From positions 5,689 to 14,758 of the forward strand of contig JAJPZB010000083.1 of assembly GCA_021204635.1 (NCBI GenBank): 9,070 bases of DNA, read 5' to 3'. This DNA is from Opitutia bacterium. GTDB taxonomy: Bacteria > Verrucomicrobiota > Verrucomicrobiia > Opitutales > UBA953. The position numbers were made by a program, and so were the translations under genes. Positions 1 through 6,118 of this stretch are shown in pieces. The first letter of the stretch is position 1; each line of letters opens with the position of its first letter. Under the pieces are notes generated by a model. That model was not told the DNA's origin, made no database searches, and worked only from the letters and a program-made list of their open reading frames with translations.

Positions 1-6
1 GCGAAA

Positions 7-1464
7 TTACTTGCTCTTGAAGACCAGATTTTTTGCCTTGACAAGCATGGCGAGAGCCTCGTCCAAGATTTCAAATTTGAAAATTTTCGCACCGGCAATG
101 TAGATAACTGCGCCAACCGCGACGCCCACAACAATCTGCACCCACGGGTTGTCAAACGGAATCGTCACAACAAACGCCACAACGCCCATGACCGCGGCGA
201 GCGAGTAGATGGGCACAACTTCGCGCATTTGTCGCCAATAAGTCATTTTCAAAAACTTCCCCGTGTAATAGGAGTTCATCGCGAGAGCGATTTGCGAATA
301 TATCGCCCGACCGACGCAAAGCCCCATCAAACCAAAGGGGAGACCTGCGAAGAGGATCAACGTCGCCGTGGTTTTTTTGATGATTTCCAAGCGCAAAACC
401 AAGTCGCTTCTGCCCTTGACATTGAGCAAATTCAAGTTCACGAGTGTCATCGGATCGAGCATCCACGCGAGGCATAGAACGCGCATCAGAGGCACGGCGG
501 GCAACCATTTTTCCCCGAGAAGCACGACGACAATCGGCTCAGACAGCGCGCAAAGCCCGAGCATGACGGGGACAATGGCGCCCGTCGCGACGCGCATGTA
601 TCTGCGATAGACGTCGCTCAGGCGCGCGTCATCGTTTTGCACGGTCGCGAGAAGCGGGAACGTGACGCGGGTCAAAATCGCCGAGCCGCTCGTCGCCGGC
701 AAGCCCGCCATTTGGTCTGCGCGCGAGTAAAATCCGAGCGCCGCCGCCGAGAAAACTTTCCCGATGACCAAAGAATATAGATTCGTGTAAATCGTGTGCA
801 GCAAATGCGCCACGACCAATTTTGAGCCGTAGGAAAACATCGGCTTGAACGAGGCGACGGAGAAGAAATGCTGCGGATGCCAGCGGATCAAAAGCCACAA
901 AAACAGCGAGTTCGCGCCCCTGTTGACAAGCGTTTGCGCGACAAGCGCCCAAACGCCGAAGCCGTTGTATGCCATCGCGATTCCGACGACGCCCGAGAGC
1001 ACAACCGCGCTCAGAGACGCCTGCGCCTGCTTTTTGAAATCGACGCGAATCGTAAGCTTCGTCCGGTGGACGGCGGAGAGCGCGGCAAGGACCAAGGAAA
1101 AGCCGATGACGCGCGTCACAGAAACGAGCGCGGGCATGTCGTAGAAATCGGCAATCAGCGGCGCGCCCGCAAAAAGCAGCACGTAGAACAGGACAGAGAC
1201 GGCGGCGTTGAAAAAGAACGCGGTGGCAAAATCGCGCTCCGTGCGCTGCTGATTTTGGATTAGCGCGTTCGTGAAGCCGCAATCGATAAACGCCTGTGAT
1301 ACCGCGAGGAACACGGCGAGCATGCCGACCAAACCGTAGTCGCTCGGGCTCAGCAGGCGCGCGAGAACGACCTGAATCACAAACTGCACGCCCAACAGCG
1401 AGAAACGCTCTATCGCGCTCCACACCACGCCGCGCACAGATTTTTCTCTCAGCGATTCCGCCAC
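7..1464 (-). CDS. Polysaccharide flippase, WzxC-like (MOP superfamily)
   Basis: This 485-residue, very hydrophobic protein should flip lipid-linked oligosaccharide units across the inner membrane for O-antigen or exopolysaccharide assembly. The N-terminal part (about residues 10-75) shows the family pattern: an amphipathic start, then LARLLSPSDYGLVGM, then a second helix and the F-x-D-x-G-F-T-N-A-L-I-Q stretch. Hydrophobic segments continue to the C-terminus, consistent with about 12-14 membrane helices, and the length is normal for the family. The start is GTG at 1464, with AGGGG (complement of 1472-1476) seven bases upstream; the next Met is at residue 48, which would remove the first helix. 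The stop is TAA. It is the last gene visible in the leftward cluster, about 100 bp after the glycerophosphotransferase, and is GC-rich, unlike the three genes before it. The exact substrate cannot be read from the sequence. Confidence 0.92.
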   Translation of the reverse strand: MAESLREKSVRGVVWSAIERFSLLGVQFVIQVVLARLLSPSDYGLVGMLAVFLAVSQAFIDCGFTNALIQNQQRTERDFATAFFFNAAVSVLFYVLLFAGAPLIADFYDMPALVSVTRVIGFSLVLAALSAVHRTKLTIRVDFKKQAQASLSAVVLSGVVGIAMAYNGFGVWALVAQTLVNRGANSLFLWLLIRWHPQHFFSVASFKPMFSYGSKLVVAHLLHTIYTNLYSLVIGKVFSAAALGFYSRADQMAGLPATSGSAILTRVTFPLLATVQNDDARLSDVYRRYMRVATGAIVPVMLGLCALSEPIVVVLLGEKWLPAVPLMRVLCLAWMLDPMTLVNLNLLNVKGRSDLVLRLEIIKKTTATLILFAGLPFGLMGLCVGRAIYSQIALAMNSYYTGKFLKMTYWRQMREVVPIYSLAAVMGVVAFVVTIPFDNPWVQIVVGVAVGAVIYIAGAKIFKFEILDEALAMLVKAKNLVFKSK

Positions 1465-1565
1465 GCCGCCACCCCTTTCTTCGCCGCCTCGCGGAGAAAT
1501 TTTGCAAAGTCGCTATCGCCCGCGAGCCTCATGTTTTTCGGGGAAACCATATGGCGTCGGCGCGG

Positions 1566-2828
1566 TCATTTCTGCCAGCCCAAACCGCGCTCAATCTCGT
1601 CGATTATGTTCTGCGCGACAGATTTGTTGTTTGGTGGCAAGAGGTACTCTTTGCAAAAATGTTCCCGCTCGACGGCCTTGGGATCGTTGCCGCCGAGAAC
1701 AACCTCCTCGATAAATTTTTCCACATCCCTCCGACAACGCCCATGGTAGTGAGCCTCAATGGCTTGGAGAGCCACATCGTTGTCGCACACGTTTTGCCCC
1801 TCTTTCATCAAATACATGACCGGTTTTTTCGTATAAAAATATTCGTAGCGGAACGAGGAACTGTCGTGAATCATCGCGTCCGATGTCATGAAAAGCGAAA
1901 TGTATTCTCCATTGTGGCAAGTCCCGTTCTCGAGATTTTCCCACCTTTTAAAATACTCTCGCGCCCTTTTCTCGCCCCATTCCGGCAATTTTTCCAACTC
2001 TCGGAGCAACCACGGGTGCGGCTTAAAGCACCATTGTACTTTATCTGCGTATTTTTCCGCAATTTCCAACATTATTTCCCCCATGGAAAGAAATGTCGAA
2101 TAAGGCAACATTAGATCCGGACGAACCGTCCAATGCGGTGCGTATATTACTTTTTTCAACGCAGGATTCTTCAATTTCCACGGAAACGAAAATGGAACGT
2201 CTTTTCGAAAGAAATTGTCGGCGTTGACATACCCTGAGATGCGAACATTTTTCCCTTTGTTAGACATACCCGCCACAGTCCCCGCATACGACGCCTTGTT
2301 CTGGGTGAAAATTCTCCACGCCATGTTGAGTTGCAAGAGATCCACGAAATGACTGTCGTAGCTCGACGGAAACGAATAATATGGCGCATAACAACCTAAG
2401 GCTTTCGGAAAATCTGTGAGACCGTGCGCAAAACCTCCGTAACCTTGCGTTATGAAAACGATATCCGGTTTTATCTTCTTGGCATCGCTCTCATCGACCA
2501 CGTGAAAACCTTTCTCCGAAAAATATTTTACCATTTTCCCTCGCTCTGCAGCCAACTCCGTAGGATCCAAACCCATCGAAGGACTTAAAAGAATCTGCGG
2601 GCGAAATCGCGGATGTTTCATCATTTTTTTGAATAAAACATCAAACTTCCACATCGCGAGATTTGCCGGCAAGAAAAGCACATTTAGTGTCTTCTTGTCT
2701 TTTATCTTGGAAATTATCCTGTCACACCTAAATTTCCAGGTGAAAACAGCTTTCCACTTCACAAAAATATAATAGAATTTTATCGCAAATTCGGGGAAAA
2801 TTTTCTTGATAATTGGCTTAATTCGCAT
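1566..2828 (-). CDS. CDP-glycerol glycerophosphotransferase-family protein (TagF/TarL-like)
   Basis: This 420-residue protein has the C-terminal GT-B-like half of the Glyphos_transf family: YAPHW (229-233), FKPHP (268-272) and SDAMIHDSSSFRYEY (316-330), followed by KKPVMYL. In known members these regions carry the catalytic histidines and bind the CDP-polyol. The expected reaction is transfer of glycerol- or ribitol-phosphate from its CDP form to a glycan or lipid-linked acceptor at the cytoplasmic face of the inner membrane. There is no signal peptide; the N-terminus is basic and aromatic, which fits a peripheral membrane protein. The start is ATG with AGGA (complement of 2837-2840) eight bases upstream. 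The N-terminal half is divergent from wall teichoic acid polymerases, and the neighbours suggest decoration of a surface polysaccharide. Base composition is AT-rich. The polyol is inferred only as far as 'CDP-activated'. Confidence 0.88.
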   Translation of the reverse strand: MRIKPIIKKIFPEFAIKFYYIFVKWKAVFTWKFRCDRIISKIKDKKTLNVLFLPANLAMWKFDVLFKKMMKHPRFRPQILLSPSMGLDPTELAAERGKMVKYFSEKGFHVVDESDAKKIKPDIVFITQGYGGFAHGLTDFPKALGCYAPYYSFPSSYDSHFVDLLQLNMAWRIFTQNKASYAGTVAGMSNKGKNVRISGYVNADNFFRKDVPFSFPWKLKNPALKKVIYAPHWTVRPDLMLPYSTFLSMGEIMLEIAEKYADKVQWCFKPHPWLLRELEKLPEWGEKRAREYFKRWENLENGTCHNGEYISLFMTSDAMIHDSSSFRYEYFYTKKPVMYLMKEGQNVCDNDVALQAIEAHYHGRCRRDVEKFIEEVVLGGNDPKAVEREHFCKEYLLPPNNKSVAQNIIDEIERGLGWQK

Positions 2829-2863
2829 TGTGCTTATCCTCGAAAATTTTTGACAGTAATTTT

Positions 2864-2879
2864 AGTTCTACATAGAACT
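2864..2879. promoter_or_regulatory. Perfect 7-bp dyad over the epimerase stop codon
   Basis: AGTTCTA (2864-2870) and TAGAACT (2873-2879) are exact inverted repeats separated by two bases, and flanking T and A tracts extend the symmetry with one bulge. The TAG stop of the epimerase lies inside. As RNA from the minus strand it would fold as a 6-bp stem with a 4-nt loop, but no U-run follows, so it is not a standard terminator. It may be an mRNA processing or stability hairpin between two operon genes, or an operator; nothing visible decides. Confidence 0.3.
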
Positions 2880-3914
2880 TAAAATTTTCAATGTCTCATT
2901 TAACGCAGATTCAATGTTGTAGAATTGCTTCCACCCGAGATCCCGAATTTTTTTATCGTTCATAGCGGAATCTTGAGACGCGGAAAATCCGGATTTCTCA
3001 ACGGCGGTTGCCTGTCCAAAAGTAACTTGCGTTTTCGCATATTCGCCGCATATCCGAGCAAAGTCGCGCAGGCGAATTACGTCTCCGCCAATGTTATATA
3101 CCTCGCCCGAAATTCCCTTAATCAATGCAAGAAAAATCCCTGTCACCGCGTCTGCGACATAAACATACGAAAATCTTTGCAACCCGGGGCTTTTGAGGAC
3201 TATGTCGCGCCCGTTCACGGCATCGCGAATAAATTGAGCCGACGCCTTGGAATCCTCTGCCGTCATTGTCGCGCCAAAAACGCGCGACAATCTCACCGTG
3301 ACAAAATCCACGTTGTTTTTTGCTTTGGCGATCTGAAAAAGGCATTCGCAAAGGCGCTTTGCTTCGTTGTAGCAGGCGCGGACAGTGTTGCAATCGATGT
3401 ACCCGCAATCTTTTTCGGAGAAACTTTCAAGCCCATTTGAGTTATTCCCGTATATCTCATTGGAAGACAGGAAAATCGTGCGGGAACCCGGGCATTTATT
3501 TGCGAGCGAAATGATATTTTTCGCGCCGAAAAAATTGATGTCTATCGTCCCCTCGGGATCATTGGAATATGCCACAGGGTGCGAAGTGCTTGCTCCACAA
3601 ATAATGAAATCCGCAGAAACACTTTCAGGAATCGGGTCTCGGGCGTCTTGCTCGATAAATTCTATTTCGCCCTGTTTCCCGCCCCAATTGGTAAATTTTT
3701 CTCGGGCTTTTTCTATGCTTCGCGTAAGTGCGAAAATTTTTGCATTCAGATCATTCTTTGAATTTAAAAATCGCAAAACGTCGATTATCACCCGCCCTAT
3801 CAATCCTGTAGCACCTGTGATGAAAAAAGTCTTGCCTCTGAATTTTTCAAAATCGAGAAAATCTGCGTCTGCAATTTTCTCGATAGATTCCCGATATAAC
3901 GGATTTACATTCAT
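2868..3914 (-). CDS. NAD-dependent epimerase/dehydratase (extended SDR)
   Basis: This 348-residue protein is an extended short-chain dehydrogenase/reductase. It has the Rossmann motif GATGLIG (34-40), the acidic QDARD region (89-93), SSNEIYG (150-156) and the catalytic YNEAK (Tyr182, Lys186); CGASTSHPVAYSNDP resembles the nucleotide-binding region of UDP-glucuronate decarboxylases and dTDP-glucose dehydratases. Length is typical of the family. I place the start at ATG 3914 because GGAG (complement of 3923-3926) lies eight bases before it; a GTG at 3941 is in frame but inside the previous gene and has no such site. The gene sits between a CDP-polyol synthase candidate and a polyol-phosphate transferase, so it may act on the polyol or its sugar phosphate precursor, in place of the unrelated reductases (TarJ-type) usual in ribitol pathways. 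A role as an ordinary nucleotide-sugar epimerase is equally possible. Confidence 0.88.
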   Translation of the reverse strand: MNVNPLYRESIEKIADADFLDFEKFRGKTFFITGATGLIGRVIIDVLRFLNSKNDLNAKIFALTRSIEKAREKFTNWGGKQGEIEFIEQDARDPIPESVSADFIICGASTSHPVAYSNDPEGTIDINFFGAKNIISLANKCPGSRTIFLSSNEIYGNNSNGLESFSEKDCGYIDCNTVRACYNEAKRLCECLFQIAKAKNNVDFVTVRLSRVFGATMTAEDSKASAQFIRDAVNGRDIVLKSPGLQRFSYVYVADAVTGIFLALIKGISGEVYNIGGDVIRLRDFARICGEYAKTQVTFGQATAVEKSGFSASQDSAMNDKKIRDLGWKQFYNIESALNETLKILSSM

Positions 3915-3922
3915 TTTTGTGA

Positions 3923-3926
3923 CTCC
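3923..3926 (-). promoter_or_regulatory. Ribosome binding site GGAG deciding the epimerase start
   Basis: The minus strand reads GGAG here, eight bases before ATG 3914 and just past the cytidylyltransferase stop (TAA, 3929-3931). This favours the ATG over the upstream in-frame GTG at 3941, and gives a 14-bp gap between the two genes instead of an overlap, consistent with translational coupling. Confidence 0.6.
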
Positions 3927-3928
3927 GC

Positions 3929-4645
3929 TTATTTCAACCACGAACTCTGCTCGCGATGCAGATATGCTTTGAACATTTCCAAATCATCTTTATTCGTGAG
4001 TTTTATATTTTTTTCAGATCCGGCAGCGAAGTACAAGCGCACGCCCAAGTCTGCCATCATGGTATTGACATAAGAACTCCCATATATGCCAATCCCTTCC
4101 TCGAATGCCTTGTGGTATCCCTTGTCAATTAAATCAAACTTGTAGGCTTGCGGCGTCGATACCCGCCTCAGCGTTTCTCTCGGAATATATTTCGTTGTGG
4201 AAATTTCGTCATCTATGACAAAAATTTGTTCATTGTATGGCAACGAGGTGACGGCATTGCCATATTTTTTGCATTTTTCTATGACGTCGGAAAGCACATC
4301 CGAATCGATTAATGGCCTTATTCCATCGTGAACTATAACTATGTCATCGGGCGTGCATTTGCCTTCCAAATTAAATACACCGTTTCTGATGGATTCCTGT
4401 CCAGTCGCCCCGCCGGAAACAACCCATTTGAGCTTCGTTATCCCAAATTGCCTTGCATAGGCGAGCAGCACTTCGTGCCAACCTTCAAGGCATACCACTT
4501 CAATTGCATCCACCTGCGGATGCTTTTGGAAGCCTTCCAAGGTGTAGATCAAAACCGGTTTATCGTACACATTTATAAACTGCTTTGGAAGGTCTTGCCC
4601 CATGCGGTGACCTGTCCCTCCTGCAATGATAAGCGCGATATTCAT
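3929..4645 (-). CDS. IspD/TarI-like CTP-dependent cytidylyltransferase
   Basis: This 238-residue protein has the IspD/TarI fold signature: AGGTGHRMG (8-16), PKQF (20-23; Lys21 is the expected catalytic lysine), GGATGQESIRNG (78-89), VHDGIRP (105-111), STPQAY (163-168) and KLTNKDDLEMF (215-225; Lys215). Members join CMP from CTP to a polyol phosphate. Housekeeping IspD usually has GGxxRxxS and VHDAARP; here the arginine position is Gly82 and the second motif is HDGIRP. Together with the neighbouring glycerophosphotransferase this favours CDP-ribitol or another CDP-polyol for surface glycan synthesis over isoprenoid synthesis, though IspD itself is not excluded. Start is ATG 4645 in an AT-rich leader without a clear ribosome binding site, 35 bp after the regulator gene. 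Composition is AT-rich, like the next two genes of the operon. Confidence 0.85.
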   Translation of the reverse strand: MNIALIIAGGTGHRMGQDLPKQFINVYDKPVLIYTLEGFQKHPQVDAIEVVCLEGWHEVLLAYARQFGITKLKWVVSGGATGQESIRNGVFNLEGKCTPDDIVIVHDGIRPLIDSDVLSDVIEKCKKYGNAVTSLPYNEQIFVIDDEISTTKYIPRETLRRVSTPQAYKFDLIDKGYHKAFEEGIGIYGSSYVNTMMADLGVRLYFAAGSEKNIKLTNKDDLEMFKAYLHREQSSWLK

Positions 4646-4680
4646 TTGTTTGGATTGTTAATTGTTTATTTTTTTGGAAA

Positions 4681-5190
4681 TTACTGATTTTGGTTGAAAC
4701 CACACAAAAAGCTTTCGATTGCGGGCACGAGGGCGCTCATTGCGTCTTTTGCTCGTTGGAGTTCTGCGATTTTGGCTTTTGCGGCGTTTCCTCGGGCGAG
4801 TTTTTCGGCGTGTGCGAGGCGCTGTGAAACCTTTTCTATGCCCGGCAAAAAAATCTCGTGGAGCGCGCCGGCTGCGAATTTTTTCAAATCGGTCTCGGCG
4901 GCAAAAAAGTCCTTCCGCTCGCCAATTTTCACGACGAGTCGCACTGCGCCAAAGCGCGACAACAGTTGCGTGGCCTCGACGCACGCGCCTCGCGACAGTT
5001 GCAGCTTTTCCTGCAATTCCGTGATCGCGAGCGGCTCGCGCGAGCAATACAACGCGCCGTAAACCATGCCCACACTTTTGCGTAGCCCCAACATGGATGC
5101 CGCTCTGCAAAACACTTCCACGATGGCGAGCTCCCAAGGCTCGAGCCCCGGCAGCGGCAGCTCTCGTTTTATGTCATATTTTTTTGACAC
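4681..5190 (-). CDS. GbsR/MarR-type winged-helix transcriptional regulator
   Basis: This 169-residue protein resembles the GbsR group of MarR-like DNA-binding proteins. Residues about 25-100 form the winged helix: a helical lead with RKSVGMVYGALYCS (37-50), the helix-turn-helix at about 55-80 (ITELQEKLQLSRGACVEATQLL) and the wing VRLVVKIGERKDFFAA (83-98), where the RKDFF stretch is typical of the family. The rest is helical and probably forms a dimer interface. The GTG start at 5190 is the first in this frame; no Shine-Dalgarno site is evident. It is the first leftward gene of the cluster, 35 bp before the cytidylyltransferase, so it may control the polysaccharide genes and itself. The ligand is unknown: GbsR of Bacillus senses choline, but no choline or betaine genes are visible here. 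Composition is GC-rich, unlike the next three genes. Confidence 0.85.
   Translation of the reverse strand: MSKKYDIKRELPLPGLEPWELAIVEVFCRAASMLGLRKSVGMVYGALYCSREPLAITELQEKLQLSRGACVEATQLLSRFGAVRLVVKIGERKDFFAAETDLKKFAAGALHEIFLPGIEKVSQRLAHAEKLARGNAAKAKIAELQRAKDAMSALVPAIESFLCGFNQNQ
5172..5189. promoter_or_regulatory. Short dyad TGTCA-N8-TGACA over the regulator start
   Basis: TGTCA (5172-5176) and TGACA (5185-5189) are inverted repeats eight bases apart, covering the GTG start of the regulator gene. An 18-bp operator of this kind would allow autoregulation by a dimeric MarR-like protein. The arms are only five bases, so chance is a real alternative. Confidence 0.2.
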
Positions 5191-5562
5191 TTTTTGAAGG
5201 ATAGAGATTTTTTGAACTTGTGGGCAAGCATATTTTTGTGTTTGTTGCCAAAACTAAGCTGTTTGCCCGCAACAATGCGCGGGATTGTAGCGAACTGCGC
5301 TCGTGATGCCACGAGTCCAGAACTTGCGACAACGCGATTTTGGTACGAAGAAAATCTACCGCTTCGCGAAATTTTCCATGTGCTTTTTGGAAAGGTCGCT
5401 CACCAACCCGTCAATAACTTTATTTTCAACCCTGTTCCACACAAAATACCCGTTTGCAACAGGCCACGCCACCACACACGGCAACCAATAAACGCAAGTC
5501 ACCGTTTCCGCTTGACCACCAACCCTTTTTATGCAATTTCGCGCGACCGAACGACACGACAA
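5191..5562. other. Gene-free region with several short hairpins
   Basis: I find no recognisable gene on either strand. Long open frames exist on both strands, but their translations match no family I know. The region has several inverted repeats: CCCGC with GCGGG at about 5267-5282, CTCGTG-ATGC-CACGAG (5300-5315, perfect 6-bp stem) and TTTCCA with TGGAAA (5373-5378 and 5388-5393). The CCCGC/GCGGG stem resembles hairpin B of the 43-bp element further right. The promoter of the leftward cluster should lie in the left part; a weak candidate is TTGCCC, a 17-base spacer, then CTATCC reading leftward toward GTG 5190. ACCACCAACCC near 5516-5525 is an outlying piece of the 18-bp repeat. Confidence 0.5.
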
Positions 5563-5754
5563 ATGGCTCACAACAAACACATAGGCTCTACGCTCAACGA
5601 TTTTCTCGAGAGCGAGAACATACGCCAAGAAGTTGAGAATTTAGCACGTGCAAAATTGTTGTCGTTAGAATCCACCGACAGCAAACGCCGTCTCCACCGA
5701 CCCAAATCTCACCACAAACCCGATTCCCACAACAAACCCATGCTTCGCCACTAA
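5563..5754 (+). pseudogene. Truncated HigA-like antitoxin, tail replaced by repeat sequence
   Basis: From ATG 5563 the frame encodes HNKHIGSTLNDFLESENI, then RQEVENLARAKLLSLE. From memory this is the conserved N-terminus of a family of small antitoxins of about 95-100 residues, with a helix-turn-helix in the C-terminal half, that pair with HigB/RelE-type toxins. Here the similarity ends after about 37 residues, near 5672. The last 25 or so codons, to TAA 5754, are read from the 18-bp repeat array and are rich in His, Lys, Pro and Arg. The DNA-binding half is therefore missing. I see no toxin gene in any frame upstream, where such toxins usually lie. The frame is open upstream to 5194, but that part matches nothing I know. 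Most likely this is a dead remnant cut by repeat insertion or recombination. Confidence 0.55.
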
Positions 5755-5757
5755 CCC
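5699..5757 (-). repeat. 18-bp G-rich repeat array 1 (leftward units)
   Basis: Read on the minus strand this holds about three to four degenerate units close to GGGTTTGTGGTGAGATTT, phased at about 18 bp (GGGTCGGTGG, GGGTTTGTGGTGAGATTT, GGGTTTGTTGTGGGAATC, GGGTTAGTGGCG). It begins where similarity of the antitoxin remnant ends and supplies the last codons of that frame. Array 2 follows within about 10 bases in the opposite orientation, so the pair forms an imperfect inverted repeat centred near 5763. Confidence 0.7.
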
Positions 5758-5767
5758 AAGTGCCACG

Positions 5768-5832
5768 GGGGTTGGTGGTGAGATTTTTTTTCGGTGGGGT
5801 TGGTGGTGGCGGTTGGGTCAGTGGTGAAAAGC
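5768..5832 (+). repeat. 18-bp G-rich repeat array 2 (rightward units)
   Basis: Units on the plus strand include GGGTTGGTGGTGAGATTT, GGGTTGGTGGTGGCGG and GGGTCAGTGGTGAA, with an extra T-run in the middle. The core GGTTGGTGGTGG has four GG pairs with loops of one or two bases, a two-quartet G-quadruplex pattern. The array is followed 26 bases later by the 43-bp two-hairpin element, in the same order as after lysA. Confidence 0.7.
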
Positions 5833-5857
5833 AAAGTCAGACGCCGTATAACACACA

Positions 5858-5900
5858 CCCTCACCACTAACGTGGTCCCCTCCCGCGAACTTAGCGGGAG
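5858..5900 (+). repeat. 43-bp two-hairpin element, copy 1
   Basis: Hairpin A is ACCAC-TAAC-GTGGT (5863-5876). Hairpin B is CTCCCGC-GAACTTA-GCGGGAG (5880-5900). The copy at 9022-9064 is identical except at four positions: one compensatory pair in the hairpin A stem (A-T here, G-C there) and one base in each loop. Stem conservation with paired change indicates that the folded form, as RNA or cruciform DNA, has been maintained, though this rests on a single pair. There is no U-run, so it is not a classical terminator. Confidence 0.8.
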
Positions 5901-5906
5901 AGTTTT

Positions 5907-5921
5907 GCGCACTACGTGCGC
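5907..5921. repeat. Perfect 6-bp hairpin next to the two-hairpin element
   Basis: GCGCAC-TAC-GTGCGC is a perfect stem with a three-base TAC loop, six bases after hairpin B. The short loop with TA in it resembles the other hairpins of this region, so it may be a third module of the same element. Confidence 0.55.
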
Positions 5922-5929
5922 GAATTGTT

Positions 5930-5977
5930 GCCACCACTAACCCCCCTCGCAACAAACCTCACCACCAACCCACAACC
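5930..5977 (-). repeat. 18-bp G-rich repeat array 3 (leftward units, degenerate)
   Basis: The plus strand carries CCACCACTAACCCCCC and CTCACCACCAACCCAC, which on the minus strand read as GGGTTAGTGGTGG and GTGGGTTGGTGGTGAG. It holds two clear units plus decayed sequence between them. Confidence 0.55.
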
Positions 5978-5981
5978 GTGA

Positions 5982-5995
5982 GGGACGTTAGTCCC
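5982..5995. repeat. Small hairpin GGGAC-GTTA-GTCCC
   Basis: A perfect 5-bp stem with a four-base GTTA loop, lying between arrays 3 and 4. It has the same design (short stem, loop containing TA) as the other hairpins in the region. On its own it could be chance; with the others it looks like part of the repeat family. Confidence 0.45.
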
Positions 5996-6035
5996 GAACA
6001 AATCCGTGTGACAACAATCGTGGCAAGTTTGTACC

Positions 6036-6103
6036 CGCCACTAACCCAAATTTCACCACCAACCCAAATCCCGCCACTGACCCGCGCCACCACCAACCCC
6101 TGC
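6036..6103 (-). repeat. 18-bp G-rich repeat array 4, downstream of the dehydrogenase
   Basis: On the minus strand the units read GGGTTGGTGGTGGCGC, GGGTCAGTGGCGGGATTT, GGGTTGGTGGTGAAATTT and GGGTTAGTGGCGGG, a regular 18-bp phase with variation in the same columns. It starts 16 bases after the dehydrogenase stop, so the transcript 3' end of that gene would carry the G-rich strand, as at lysA. Confidence 0.75.
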
Positions 6104-6118
6104 CATGCGCGGCGGGGG

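Noticed and set aside
3915..3941. GTG start for the epimerase inside the previous gene
   Set aside because: ATG 3914 has GGAG at the right distance, and the usual N-terminus needs no extra nine residues.
5356..5628. 90-codon frame on the minus strand containing a hydrophobic stretch (VYWLPCVVAWPVANGYF)
   Set aside because: It overlaps the antitoxin remnant on the other strand, starts inside it without a ribosome site, includes the repeat unit complement, and matches no family I recognise. I cannot rule it out fully.
5194..5754. 186-codon open frame on the plus strand
   Set aside because: Only the part from ATG 5563 resembles a protein family. The upstream part starts at TTG with no ribosome site, and the tail is repeat sequence.
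5699..6103. CRISPR array
   Set aside because: The repeats are adjacent, degenerate and of about 18 bp, without unique spacers, and occur in both orientations. No cas gene is present.
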